Assembly: GCA_044426355.1 (NCBI GenBank) | Contig: JAWXUO010000006.1 | Location: 1 to 52,893, forward strand | DNA: 52,893 nt | Direction of reading: 5' to 3' | From: CAYJLC01 sp044426355 | GTDB taxonomy: Bacteria > Bacillota > Clostridia > Oscillospirales > Butyricicoccaceae | In this document: piece after piece, positions 44,719 through 52,893 of the stretch | Layout: the number at the start of each line of letters is the position of its first letter | How positions within the stretch are numbered: the stretch's first letter is position 1 | Notes under the pieces: model-generated | Database searches by the model: none | What the model was told of the DNA's origin: nothing | What the model saw: the letters and a program-made list of their open reading frames with translations, nothing else | Translations under genes and position numbers: made by a program

Positions 44719-46362
44719 ATGAATAAACTTTCAAGCTTAATCTTTTCTAATTTAACATTAACAAAAGAAGAAGTTTTAAATAAATACACACCTCGCACAT
44801 TAACCGAGGGTGCAAAAGTAACACGTATCGCACCAAGTCCTACAGGATTTATGCATTTAGGCAACCTATATGGTGCAATTATAGATGAGCGTTTAGCACA
44901 TCAATCAAACGGTATTTTTTATCTTAGAATAGAAGATACTGACAAAAAAAGAGAAGTTGAAAACGGTGTTGAAACTATTATAACTGCCTTTAAAAAGTTT
45001 AATCTAACTTTTGACGAAGGTGCTACTTTAACCGAAGATATTGGCGAATATGGTCCATATCATCAAAGTTTGCGTGCAGATATTTACAAAGTTTTTGCTC
45101 GTGAGCTTTTAGAAAAAAATCTTGTATATCCTTGTTTTTGCACAGAAGAAGAACTTGCAGATATGCGTGCTACACAAGAGGCAACAAAAGAAAACTTTGG
45201 CTACTATGGAAAATATGCAAAATATGCTGATTTCCCTGTAGAAGAAGCTATTAAAAAAATCGAAGCTGGCGAAAGCTATGTTTTACGTTTGCGTTCGTCT
45301 GGAAGTATCGAAAACAAAGTACCTTTCGAAGATTTAGTAAAAGGTAAAATAGATGTAACGCAAAATAATCAACATGTAGTTATTTTAAAAGCAGATGGTA
45401 TTCCAACTTACCATTTCGCACATGTTATAGACGACTTTTTAATGGGTACAACTCACGTTGTGCGTGGCGAAGAATGGCTTGCAACTTTGCCTATTCATAT
45501 AGAATTATTCGATGTTTTAGGGCTTAAACGTCCAAAATATCTACACACATCTCAACTGATGACTATAGATGAGGAAACAAAAAACAAACGCAAACTTTCT
45601 AAAAGAAAAGACCCAGAACTTGCACTTGATTTTTACCACGAAGAAGGTTTCCCTATCGCCTCTGTTTTAGAATATTTAATGACCTTGCTTAATTCAAACT
45701 TTGAAGATTGGCGTCGTGCAAATCCTGATGAAGACATAAATAACTTTGAATTTAGCGTTAAAAAAATGCCAAAATCTGGTGCTTTGTTTGATATTTTAAA
45801 ATTACACGATATTTCAAAAACTGTTATCTCAAAAATGACGGCTGACGAAGTTTACGAAGCTTTAGAAATATGGTCTAGCAAATATGACGCAAAATGGAAC
45901 GAAGTTTTAGCTAAAAATCCTGATTTTTCAAAAGCTATTTTACAAATCGGCAGAGGTGGTAAAAAACCTCGTAAAGATATAGTTGCGTGGTCTGGTGCTA
46001 AAAATTACATGGGATTTATGTTTGATGAATATTTCACACCAGATTATACTTTACCAGATAATTTAAAAGCTGATGCAAAAGCTATTTTAGAAGAATATAT
46101 CAATATATATGATGACAACGATGAACAAAATGTATGGTTTGATAAAATCAAAGCTTTAGCTCCAAAATTCGGTTATGCATCTGATACTAAAGAATACAAA
46201 GCAAACCCTGATAATTTCAAAGGTCACTCTGGTGATATTTCGATAGTTATACGAGTTGCTACAACAGGTACTCTAAATTCGCCTGATATGTACTCTGTTT
46301 TAAAAATTCTTGGCAAAGATAAAGTTTGCTCTCGAATTAAACTTGCAATAGAAAAAATGTAA
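44719..46362 (+). CDS. gltX: Glutamyl-tRNA synthetase
   Basis: 547 residues; AAGGAG 10 nt upstream. Class I signatures APSPTGFMHLGN (about 36-47) and the KMSKS-type loop KLSKRKDPEL. The N-terminal 33 residues precede the usual start of the Rossmann fold and the C-terminal domain is somewhat longer than in standard bacterial GluRS (about 480 residues), as in a Clostridia-type group. It charges tRNA-Glu. glnS follows after 19 nt in the same operon. Confidence 0.9.
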   Translation: MNKLSSLIFSNLTLTKEEVLNKYTPRTLTEGAKVTRIAPSPTGFMHLGNLYGAIIDERLAHQSNGIFYLRIEDTDKKREVENGVETIITAFKKFNLTFDEGATLTEDIGEYGPYHQSLRADIYKVFARELLEKNLVYPCFCTEEELADMRATQEATKENFGYYGKYAKYADFPVEEAIKKIEAGESYVLRLRSSGSIENKVPFEDLVKGKIDVTQNNQHVVILKADGIPTYHFAHVIDDFLMGTTHVVRGEEWLATLPIHIELFDVLGLKRPKYLHTSQLMTIDEETKNKRKLSKRKDPELALDFYHEEGFPIASVLEYLMTLLNSNFEDWRRANPDEDINNFEFSVKKMPKSGALFDILKLHDISKTVISKMTADEVYEALEIWSSKYDAKWNEVLAKNPDFSKAILQIGRGGKKPRKDIVAWSGAKNYMGFMFDEYFTPDYTLPDNLKADAKAILEEYINIYDDNDEQNVWFDKIKALAPKFGYASDTKEYKANPDNFKGHSGDISIVIRVATTGTLNSPDMYSVLKILGKDKVCSRIKLAIEKM

Positions 46363-46381
46363 TATATAGTGAGGTTTACTA

Positions 46382-48043
46382 ATGGATATTAATGATATAA
46401 ATTCAAATTTTATACACGAAATTATAGACGAAGACTTAAAAAACGGAAAAGTTACAGATATTTGCACACGTTTTCCACCAGAACCTAATGGATATTTACA
46501 CATAGGCTCTGCAAAAGCTATCTTTATAAACTGGTCTATCGCTAAAAAATATGGTGGTAAATTTAACCTACGTTTCGACGATACAAACCCTGTCAAAGAA
46601 GAAGTTGAGTTCGTTGAGTCTATCACAGAAGATTTAGAGTGGCTAATCGGTGAAAAACCAAGTGGTGGCGTATATTTCGGCTCTGATTATTTCGAAAAAT
46701 GCTACGAACTTGCAGTAGATTTAATAAAAGCTGGCAAGGCTTTCGTTTGTGATTTATCACAAGATGAAATGCGTGAGTATCGTGGAACTTTAACCGAAAA
46801 AGGCAAAGATAGCCCATATAAAAATCGTTCTATAGAAGAAAATCTTGAACTTTTCGAAAAAATGAAAAACGGTGAATTTGACGAGGGTTCTTGTGCTTTG
46901 CGTGCAAAAATAGATATGTCATCTTCTAATACAAATATGCGTGACCCTGTAATTTACAGAGTTTTAAAAGTTCCTCACCACAGACAAGGCTCTAAATGGA
47001 ATATTTATCCTATGTATGATTTTGCACATACTATTCAAGATGCTTTAGAGGGTGTGTCGCACTCGCTTTGTTCTATCGAATTTGTAAATCACAGACCTTT
47101 ATACGATTGGGTTCGTGAAAATTTAGATTTACCTGCAAATCCTCATCAATATGAGTTTGCTCGTATGAACGTAACGCATACGGTTATGAGTAAACGTTAT
47201 TTGCGTGAACTTGTAGAAAAAGGCTATGTAGACGGTTGGGACGACCCAAGAATGCCGACTTTATCAGGACTTCGCCGTCGTGGATACACGCCAACTGCTA
47301 TTATGGATTTTGTAAAACGTTCTGGTGTTGCTCGCTCTGTTGGAACTTCTGATGTTCGCTTACTTGAACACTGTGTTAGAGAAGAACTAAACGAAACTTG
47401 CGTGCGTCGTGTTGCTGTTTTAGACCCTATTAAAGTAACAATTTCGAACTACCCTGACGATTTAGAAGAAACTTTTTCGCTACAAAATAATCCACAAGAC
47501 CCCGAAGCTGGTCGCCGTGACGTTCCTTTTTCAAAAGAAATTTTCATTGATAGAGAGGATTTTTCTGAAGTTCCTCCACCAAAATATCAACGTTTAAAAA
47601 CGGATAACGAAGTTCGACTGATGGGTTCTTACATCATAAAACTTGATAAAATGATTAAAGATGCGAATGGCAACCTTTTAGAGCTTGTGTGTACTGCTGA
47701 TTTAGAAACTAGAAATAATATGCCAGCTGATGGCAGAAAAATCAAAGGCACTATTCACTGGGTTTCTGCAAAAGACTGCTTAGAAGCTGAAGTTTATGTC
47801 TATGACCACCTTTTCACAGCAGAAAACATTGGTTATTTACCAGATGGAGAGAATTATTTAGATTATATCAACGAAAATTCTCTTAAAATCCACAAAAACG
47901 CAAAACTTGAACCTGCTGTTTTAAATGATGAAAACGGAACTCGCATGCAATTTGTTCGCATGGGATATTTTGTAAAAGATAGCAACGAGAGATTTAATAA
48001 AATTGTATCTTTAAAAGATACTTTTGCAAAAAATTTAAAATAA
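46382..48043 (+). CDS. glnS: Glutaminyl-tRNA synthetase
   Basis: 553 residues. PPEPNGYLHIGSAKAIFINW and VMSKRYLRELV are the GlnRS-specific forms of the HIGH and KMSKS motifs; DDPRMPTLSGLRRRGYTP is also diagnostic, and the C-terminal anticodon-binding barrels are present. It charges tRNA-Gln directly, which makes the amidotransferase route dispensable for Gln. Many Firmicutes lack this gene, so transfer in its history is plausible. Ends at a strong terminator. Confidence 0.95.
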   Translation: MDINDINSNFIHEIIDEDLKNGKVTDICTRFPPEPNGYLHIGSAKAIFINWSIAKKYGGKFNLRFDDTNPVKEEVEFVESITEDLEWLIGEKPSGGVYFGSDYFEKCYELAVDLIKAGKAFVCDLSQDEMREYRGTLTEKGKDSPYKNRSIEENLELFEKMKNGEFDEGSCALRAKIDMSSSNTNMRDPVIYRVLKVPHHRQGSKWNIYPMYDFAHTIQDALEGVSHSLCSIEFVNHRPLYDWVRENLDLPANPHQYEFARMNVTHTVMSKRYLRELVEKGYVDGWDDPRMPTLSGLRRRGYTPTAIMDFVKRSGVARSVGTSDVRLLEHCVREELNETCVRRVAVLDPIKVTISNYPDDLEETFSLQNNPQDPEAGRRDVPFSKEIFIDREDFSEVPPPKYQRLKTDNEVRLMGSYIIKLDKMIKDANGNLLELVCTADLETRNNMPADGRKIKGTIHWVSAKDCLEAEVYVYDHLFTAENIGYLPDGENYLDYINENSLKIHKNAKLEPAVLNDENGTRMQFVRMGYFVKDSNERFNKIVSLKDTFAKNLK

Positions 48044-48051
48044 ATGATATA

Positions 48052-48084
48052 AACACCTAAATTTTATAAGTTTAGGTGTTTTTT
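48052..48084 (+). terminator. Terminator of gltX-glnS
   Basis: AACACCTAAA, 9-nt loop, TTTAGGTGTT, then TTTT. Confidence 0.8.
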
Positions 48085-48231
48085 GTCTGTAAAATGTAGA
48101 TTTAATATAACAAAACATTAGCGATAGCGTATTTTGAAAGAAAAATCCTTAAAATTACGTTACACCGAACTGTTAAAACCTAAACCTCACCTCTACTTTG
48201 TTTTGCTAAAACTTTTCTAAAAGTTTTTTGG
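48072..48231. repeat. Diverged copy of the intergenic repeat family (block Y end)
   Basis: From taggtgttttttgtctgt through cattagcgatagcgtatttt and ccttaaaattac to cttttctaaaagttttttgg this runs parallel to 14155-14310 with substitutions and small indels. The gap 48044-48406 otherwise holds only two terminators. Confidence 0.6.
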
Positions 48232-48313
48232 TTTTGCTTACTTTGTGACACCTATCCTCAATGAGAGGCTTTAAAAACATTACTTATTTTAAAATAAATA
48301 TATATTTACCCAT

Positions 48314-48343
48314 AAAAAACCTACGCAGATTTTTCTACGTAGG
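48314..48343 (-). terminator. Terminator of the BlaI/M56 operon
   Basis: Minus strand CCTACGTAGA, short loop, TCTGCGTAGG, then TTTTTT. Confidence 0.75.
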
Positions 48344-48406
48344 CTATTTTCATGCATCATAATAAAATTTTAATAACTAAATTCTCAAGATTTGGTGCTT
48401 TTTAGT

Positions 48407-50485
48407 CTACGAAAACAAATCTTTAGATTCTTCTAAAAGTTTCTCAAATCTTTCATACATTTCAATTGATATAGGTGTAATTCCCTGTTCATCTAATCTA
48501 AAAGCCCACGGTTTTCCGTCATAATCTATAAAAAGCATAACATCGCCAATCCCACTAGATAACCTTTGACTTATATAAAAGTAATTTTGCGTAATATCTG
48601 ACGGTTGTAAATCAATCGGCAAAATTATTGATGATATTTGTATTTCAAACATAAGTTCTTCATATAATTCATTGGTTACATGTATCTCTGTCGCATTTTC
48701 GCCTGCTACATGAAATGCTAGAATATTTTTCTCAGCTAAATTCTCAACTTGAAACGCATAATTTCCGAAATTCGTTCCACCATAGTCAACAACAACTTCA
48801 TAATAGTAATTACCGTATTTTTCAAACGAAAGTTCTAGAATATTAGTGTCATAATTTGAAAAAACTTTTTCTTCACCGTTAAAATATTGCTTAACAGATA
48901 TGACTTTTGCTTCGTCATTCCACTTTCCAATTTTATCAAAACCATTTTCTAAAGATGAAAAATCAAGCTTTATCGTTTCATTTTTCATCTCATCTCCATA
49001 AAAAGAGATTACATCGTTATAGTCAATTTCCGTGTAATTTAATCTGTTGTCGATAGTTCCGTTCGTAGTATATCCAGTAATTTTTGTAAGAATGCTTTGT
49101 TTTTCGGAATATGCATAAATTTCCACGGGTTCGTCAATTTCTAATCTTACCTCTAAACTTTCAAGTTTTATAAGCCATTGTAACTTTGTGTCATCAGAAT
49201 ACGAATCGCTTCTTTCAAAAACATCTTCCCAACCATACCCTAAATAAGTTTCGTCCGATTTGGTTTGCATTACAATATAAAACATATTATCTTCGTTTGG
49301 CAATGTTAGAATATACGAATCTGTAATTTCTTTCAGACTTTTTGATGATACAAAAGCACTTTTCGCTTTCAAATATCCGTCTAATTCATCATTTGATAGT
49401 GAATATGGCTGTAGACTACCTAAATTTTTCCAAAAACCATCTTGATTTACATACAACGAATAATTTTCCGATATACTATACATATAATTTTCAAAATTTG
49501 TGTTATTTGTATTATAAATAACTTCATCAACCGAATAATCAGCACTAAAAACAATAGCATCACTACTTTTATTGCCTATGAGCATGAACGCAAAAGTTGA
49601 CACCAATACTACGCATAAAACAGACACCCAAACTTTTGTTTTTCTGTGTTTCATAATATTTTTAACTCGACCTTTTGTATCCCCCTCGCTAAATGCAAGT
49701 GGCGAAACTAAATGTTTTTGAATTTCGAAACGAAGCAGTGATGAAGAATATTCTTTTTTAATGCTATCTCCCATTTTATTCATAACAGCCTCATCGCAAG
49801 ACATTTCCATATCTTTCGCAGAAAGTACAAACGCAAGCCACACAAGTGGATTAAACCAATGCACGCAAAGTGCGACAAACGCAAGTATTCTCGTTATATG
49901 GTCAAACCTTTTGATATGCGTTTTTTCGTGCATTACTATAAATTCAATTTCAGTTGCATTTATAGTTGACGGCAGATAAATTTTAGGTTTTAAAAATCCC
50001 ATAACAAATGGCGTTTTGATATGGTCAGCTAGAAAGATATTATCTTTTAAAAGCATGCAACCTACAAGGTTTTTCTTAGTTTTTAACAAAGCAATAACGC
50101 TGTACAAAAACATACTTATAAAGCCTAAAAACCAAATTAACATTAAAATAAATGACATTGGGATAGCTACCGAAGCAGTTTCAATTGGTGTAGATTGTTC
50201 AAAAACTTCTGTGCTATAAGGTAGTTTCAAAGCTGTGCTTTCAAAAACTCCATCACTTACAAAAGTTGGTTGCACTTGCGTTTGACTTGGCAAAACTGCG
50301 ACTTCGCTCTCGAAAGAAAACGGACAAAGCAAGCGAAATAATACCACTAACCACAAGGCATACGAATAAATTTTCTCTACTTTTTTAAGTAATACACGAG
50401 CAATTAGCACAAAAACTATTGCAAAACTCCCCATAGTGCTTAAATCTATCAAAATTTCTAAAAATTCTTCTAAAAATACATTCAT
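48407..50485 (-). CDS. BlaR1/MecR1-type M56 membrane metallopeptidase
   Basis: 692 residues. TM helices at about 15-33, 40-55, 108-135 and 283-303 frame a cytoplasmic zinc protease: HEKTH at 186-190, FNPLVW at 211-216, and the third-ligand region MSCDEAV at 228-234. The external part (about 305-692) has no penicillin-binding-type serine motifs (no SxxK), so it is not a classical beta-lactam sensor. It begins 1 nt after the BlaI-type repressor, so by analogy it senses a signal outside and causes repressor cleavage. The inducer is unknown. Confidence 0.85.
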   Translation of the reverse strand: MNVFLEEFLEILIDLSTMGSFAIVFVLIARVLLKKVEKIYSYALWLVVLFRLLCPFSFESEVAVLPSQTQVQPTFVSDGVFESTALKLPYSTEVFEQSTPIETASVAIPMSFILMLIWFLGFISMFLYSVIALLKTKKNLVGCMLLKDNIFLADHIKTPFVMGFLKPKIYLPSTINATEIEFIVMHEKTHIKRFDHITRILAFVALCVHWFNPLVWLAFVLSAKDMEMSCDEAVMNKMGDSIKKEYSSSLLRFEIQKHLVSPLAFSEGDTKGRVKNIMKHRKTKVWVSVLCVVLVSTFAFMLIGNKSSDAIVFSADYSVDEVIYNTNNTNFENYMYSISENYSLYVNQDGFWKNLGSLQPYSLSNDELDGYLKAKSAFVSSKSLKEITDSYILTLPNEDNMFYIVMQTKSDETYLGYGWEDVFERSDSYSDDTKLQWLIKLESLEVRLEIDEPVEIYAYSEKQSILTKITGYTTNGTIDNRLNYTEIDYNDVISFYGDEMKNETIKLDFSSLENGFDKIGKWNDEAKVISVKQYFNGEEKVFSNYDTNILELSFEKYGNYYYEVVVDYGGTNFGNYAFQVENLAEKNILAFHVAGENATEIHVTNELYEELMFEIQISSIILPIDLQPSDITQNYFYISQRLSSGIGDVMLFIDYDGKPWAFRLDEQGITPISIEMYERFEKLLEESKDLFS

Positions 50486-50486
50486 A

Positions 50487-50846
50487 TCACACCTCCGTAC
50501 TCTCGATTAGTGCTTTTATTTCTTCTATATCCTTGCGTGATAGCTTTTTACTTTTGATAAACGATGCTAAAAAACTCGGCAGTGACCCCTCGAAAGTGTC
50601 AACCACAAATTGCTCGCTTTGAATTAATTTATATTCTTCTTTCGACATTTTCGATATTACAACAGCATTTTCGTTTTGAAAATAGCCCTTTTGGCATAAT
50701 TTTCGCAAAATTGTATAAGTTGTAGACCTATTCCAAGTTAATTTTTCTTCTGCAATCACTGTAAGTTCTCTTGAAGTTAACGGCTCATTTTCCCAAATAA
50801 TTTCTGCAAATTTCATTTCTATTTCGCCAAGTTTATAAAATTCCAT
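50487..50846 (-). CDS. BlaI/MecI/CopY-family repressor
   Basis: 119 residues. Winged helix with EIIWENEPLTSRELTVIAEE and NRSTTYTILRKLCQKGYF, the latter being the family's recognition-helix signature, then a dimerisation segment. First gene of the pair with the M56 protease. Two palindromes lie upstream and overlap the promoter (50862-50906), indicating autoregulation. Confidence 0.9.
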   Translation of the reverse strand: MEFYKLGEIEMKFAEIIWENEPLTSRELTVIAEEKLTWNRSTTYTILRKLCQKGYFQNENAVVISKMSKEEYKLIQSEQFVVDTFEGSLPSFLASFIKSKKLSRKDIEEIKALIESTEV

Positions 50847-50861
50847 AAAGACCTCATTTCT

Positions 50862-50878
50862 GTTTACTCTTAGTAAAC
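50862..50878. promoter_or_regulatory. BlaI-type operator 1
   Basis: GTTTACTCTTAGTAAAC, perfect 7-bp arms around CTT, between the promoter and the repressor start. Confidence 0.7.
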
Positions 50879-50887
50879 TATAACATT

Positions 50888-50916
50888 AGTTTATCACAAG
50901 TAAACTAACATGTCAA
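50888..50916 (-). promoter_or_regulatory. Promoter of the BlaI/M56 operon with operator 2
   Basis: Minus strand TTGACA, 17-nt spacer, TAAACT. Operator 2, AGTTTATCACAAGTAAACT (50888-50906), covers the -10 box and shares the GTTTA/TAAAC half-sites of operator 1. Confidence 0.68.
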
Positions 50917-51029
50917 TAGGGAGTTTAATAAAAATAGCATTTAGGCGAAAAAAATTCTAATTGTGCGAGCATATCGAAAATTTAGATATAAAAAAAGCGT
51001 AGCAACCGAGGTTACTACACTATAAATTT

Positions 51030-52649
51030 TTAATTACCACATAGCTCTTCTGAATACATAGTTACAGTATTTTTACCACTATTTTTCGAATGATAAAGTG
51101 CTAAATCGGCATGGTGATACAATTCTTCGTAAGTTGTTCCATGGTCGGGGAATATTGCAACTCCTAAGCTACCTTGTATATTATGTCGAACAGAATTATC
51201 CGAAAAATCTTCGCTTATAGTAGATAAAATCATCTTCGCTTTACCCATTACAATATCTATTCTAGAAGTATCACGTAGGAAAATAACAAATTCATCTCCA
51301 CCTACTCGTCCTATAAAATCATTTGAACGAACATTTTCGCCAAGACGTTTTCCAAGTTCTGCAAGTAGATAATCTCCAAACGAATGACCTAAATTATCAT
51401 TAACATATTTAAAATTATCTAAATCCATAAAGAAAAGTGCGTGTTTTTCGGAATTTGTAGAATTTGCAAGAACTTGAGAAGTATATTCTAACATCGCTCG
51501 TTTATTCAAAGTATTAGTTAGTGCATCGTAATTTGCTCGCTCTTCTAGTTCTTTTACCGTTTGAACATTTACAAGCTTACCCACAACTTCACTAAAAGTA
51601 TCATCATTTTCTACAACTGGCAACCATGTAATTCTGCGATATTGAAAACAATCATCGTCATCATCATACTCTTTCATACGAACTTCGACACTGCCTGCTC
51701 GACCTTTATACACTTGGTTTGCAAAGTATTCATAAATAGATATATCATTAGGGTGGATACTCCCAGAATTTATTATATCATCAGGAAAACTCGAAACTTT
51801 TTCTTTTATTTTATATAAAGTGTTATCAACTTCGTCTATTATCAGTTTTTTGTTCTTTGTGTCTATACGGAAAATTAAATCGTCTGATAGCTGTTGTAAT
51901 GCATCGAATTGGCGATTAACATCAGCAAGTTCTTCTTCCATTTCAACTTGATTTTCAATATTTACAAGGTATACCATAACTTTGTCTTCGCCTGACGAAT
52001 CAAGTCTACGGCGTTGAAGTTCTAAGGCATACCATTTTTCTTGTCCAGATGATGTAACTATACGCATTTTCGTAAAATATGTAGGGAATTTATTCAAATT
52101 CGTGTGAATATCCGATAAGAGTTTTTCTCGAATATCAGGTTGAAAGCCATTTGAAAAATCATTTCCATAATGCGAGTGACGAACAGCCTCATTAGACTCA
52201 AAAACAGCGTGGAAAAGGTCGTTACAGTGAATAAGCGAAAGTTTTTCATCAAAATTCACGATACTCTCAGCTCTTGTAGCAAGATTTACTTGATTTTGTG
52301 CCATTTCCATACGAGTATCATTTTTGGGAGTAATTTCCATAAACATTTCTGAATTTGCTCTATTAATATATCCAATTTGCAAATCAGCTAGTTGATGTGT
52401 TCCATCTGCTCGTACTGTCATAATATCGTAGAAAAACGAACTTTCGTTTTTTCTTAATTGTTTTATCAAAAGTTTTTTAAGCAATCTGTCTTCTGCTACA
52501 AAAATATTCATAAAATCTTTAGTTTCTAAAGTAACTCCATAAACGTTTGTCATTTGTTCGTTGCAGTAGTACAAATTTTTGTTTTTAACATCGCCAACAA
52601 CAAAAGCACGTTTATTAGTTTGTATAAATTTACTTAATTTATCTTTCAT
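51030..52649 (-). CDS. PAS-GGDEF diguanylate cyclase
   Basis: 539 residues from MKDKLSKFIQ (AAAGGA 9 nt upstream; the ATG seven codons earlier lacks a ribosome binding site). Three PAS-like segments fill about 1-365 (FVVGDVKNKNLYYCNEQM, ESIVNFDEKLSLIHCNDLF, and FRIDTKNKKLIIDEVDN). The GGDEF domain follows from YDALTNTLNKRA, with the active site GRVGGDEFVIF intact and an inhibitory I-site RSND five residues before it. No TM segment, so cytoplasmic. It makes cyclic di-GMP in response to a signal read by PAS. Preceded by a promoter with an overlapping palindrome. Confidence 0.9.
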   Translation of the reverse strand: MKDKLSKFIQTNKRAFVVGDVKNKNLYYCNEQMTNVYGVTLETKDFMNIFVAEDRLLKKLLIKQLRKNESSFFYDIMTVRADGTHQLADLQIGYINRANSEMFMEITPKNDTRMEMAQNQVNLATRAESIVNFDEKLSLIHCNDLFHAVFESNEAVRHSHYGNDFSNGFQPDIREKLLSDIHTNLNKFPTYFTKMRIVTSSGQEKWYALELQRRRLDSSGEDKVMVYLVNIENQVEMEEELADVNRQFDALQQLSDDLIFRIDTKNKKLIIDEVDNTLYKIKEKVSSFPDDIINSGSIHPNDISIYEYFANQVYKGRAGSVEVRMKEYDDDDDCFQYRRITWLPVVENDDTFSEVVGKLVNVQTVKELEERANYDALTNTLNKRAMLEYTSQVLANSTNSEKHALFFMDLDNFKYVNDNLGHSFGDYLLAELGKRLGENVRSNDFIGRVGGDEFVIFLRDTSRIDIVMGKAKMILSTISEDFSDNSVRHNIQGSLGVAIFPDHGTTYEELYHHADLALYHSKNSGKNTVTMYSEELCGN

Positions 52650-52698
52650 CTTAAAATATCCTTTCGACATTAAAATAAATTTATTAGCTGTATAGCCT

Positions 52699-52717
52699 AA
52701 TCATAATTATTATGATT
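52699..52717. promoter_or_regulatory. Palindrome overlapping the GGDEF promoter
   Basis: AATCATAATTATTATGATT: perfect 9-bp arms around one T, abutting the -10 box. A possible operator; AT-rich palindromes also arise by chance. Confidence 0.4.
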
Positions 52718-52743
52718 ATACCACAAATTTTTCCAAAAATCAA
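52715..52743 (-). promoter_or_regulatory. Promoter of the diguanylate cyclase gene
   Basis: Minus strand TTGATT, 17-nt spacer, TATAAT preceded by TGG. Confidence 0.55.
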
Positions 52744-52880
52744 TATTATAATTAAAATAACATATATTTTATTGTAAGTGTATAATACATATTGGACAAA
52801 AAATAAAAAAAGAAAGATAATACAAAATCTGTTATAATAGAGTAACAACACACAACCATACAGAAAAGGAATTATCTTTC

Positions 52881-52893
52881 ATGAATAGTATAA
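52881..52893 (+). CDS. Start of a gene cut by the right edge
   Basis: ATG AAT AGT ATA, with AAAAGGAA about 9 nt upstream and TATAAT about 45 nt upstream in the leader. The leader holds complementary segments gaaagataat (from about 52812) and attatctttc (52871-52880), the second covering the ribosome binding region. Only four codons are visible, so the product is unknown. Confidence 0.4.

Noticed and set aside
44719..48043. gltX and glnS considered as duplicated GluRS genes
   Set aside because: The motifs differ (APSPTGFMHLGN versus PPEPNGYLHIGS; KLSKRK versus VMSKRY) and identify one GluRS and one GlnRS.

Overview
The window looks like part of a draft or metagenome-derived scaffold (a run of 10 N at 13662-13671) from a low-GC, endospore-forming Clostridia-like Firmicute. 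Supporting this are AT-rich DNA, strong AGGAGG ribosome binding sites, a complete spoIIA operon (spoIIAA-spoIIAB-sigF), a sigma-K C-terminal segment, a T-box leader ahead of valS, and an infC-rpmI-rplT operon with a leader attenuator. The species cannot be named from the sequence alone.

Region 1 (1-12.3 kb) reads as the right-hand part of a sigK-intervening ('skin'-like) element. A large serine recombinase (10620-12302, +) runs directly into a start-less reading frame for the C-terminal part of the late sporulation sigma factor SigK (about 12268-12621, +). The homology begins at the NEILMH block, the point where skin elements split sigK in Bacillus and Clostridioides. The sigK 5' part should lie left of the window. 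The cargo is a defence cluster on the minus strand: a type I restriction-modification operon (hsdM, an 81-residue membrane protein coupled by overlaps to both neighbours, hsdS, a membrane-anchored coiled-coil protein, a protein with a possible RES-like fold, hsdR), followed by a Kiwa-like pair (DUF4868/KwaB-like and a four-TM KwaA-like protein, in reversed order), two small unknown genes, and a DUF6076-type gene cut by the left edge. My reading is that sporulation-timed excision in the mother cell restores sigK, while the cargo stays in vegetative cells and in the forespore.

Region 2 (12.64-14.46 kb) has no gene. It holds a roughly 623-bp-period tandem repeat interrupted by the N gap, plus inverted and dispersed relatives (another near 48.1 kb).

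Region 3 (14.4-23.2 kb) has a cytoplasmic heparinase II/III-type lyase translationally coupled to a hexapeptide acyltransferase. Opposite these lie a zinc-ribbon membrane protein and a three-gene cluster: a lid-less Hsp70, a membrane-anchored J-like protein with an N/Q-rich repeat and TPRs, and a tandem CbxX/SpoVK AAA+ ATPase. This chaperone-like cluster is the second candidate for an undescribed system.

Region 4 (23.2-44.6 kb) is mostly core genome: a MarR-controlled heterodimeric ABC exporter, nadE and a 5-formyl-THF cyclo-ligase, the spoIIA operon, a T-box-led operon (PH-like small protein, valS, folC), rpmE, infC-rpmI-rplT, and an RND efflux operon (TolC-like, lipoprotein adaptor, RND pump, TetR) with a clear promoter and palindromic operator.

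Region 5 (44.6-52.9 kb) has gltX and glnS, a BlaI/BlaR1-like regulator and membrane-protease pair with two operators, a PAS-GGDEF diguanylate cyclase, and the first codons of a gene cut by the right edge.
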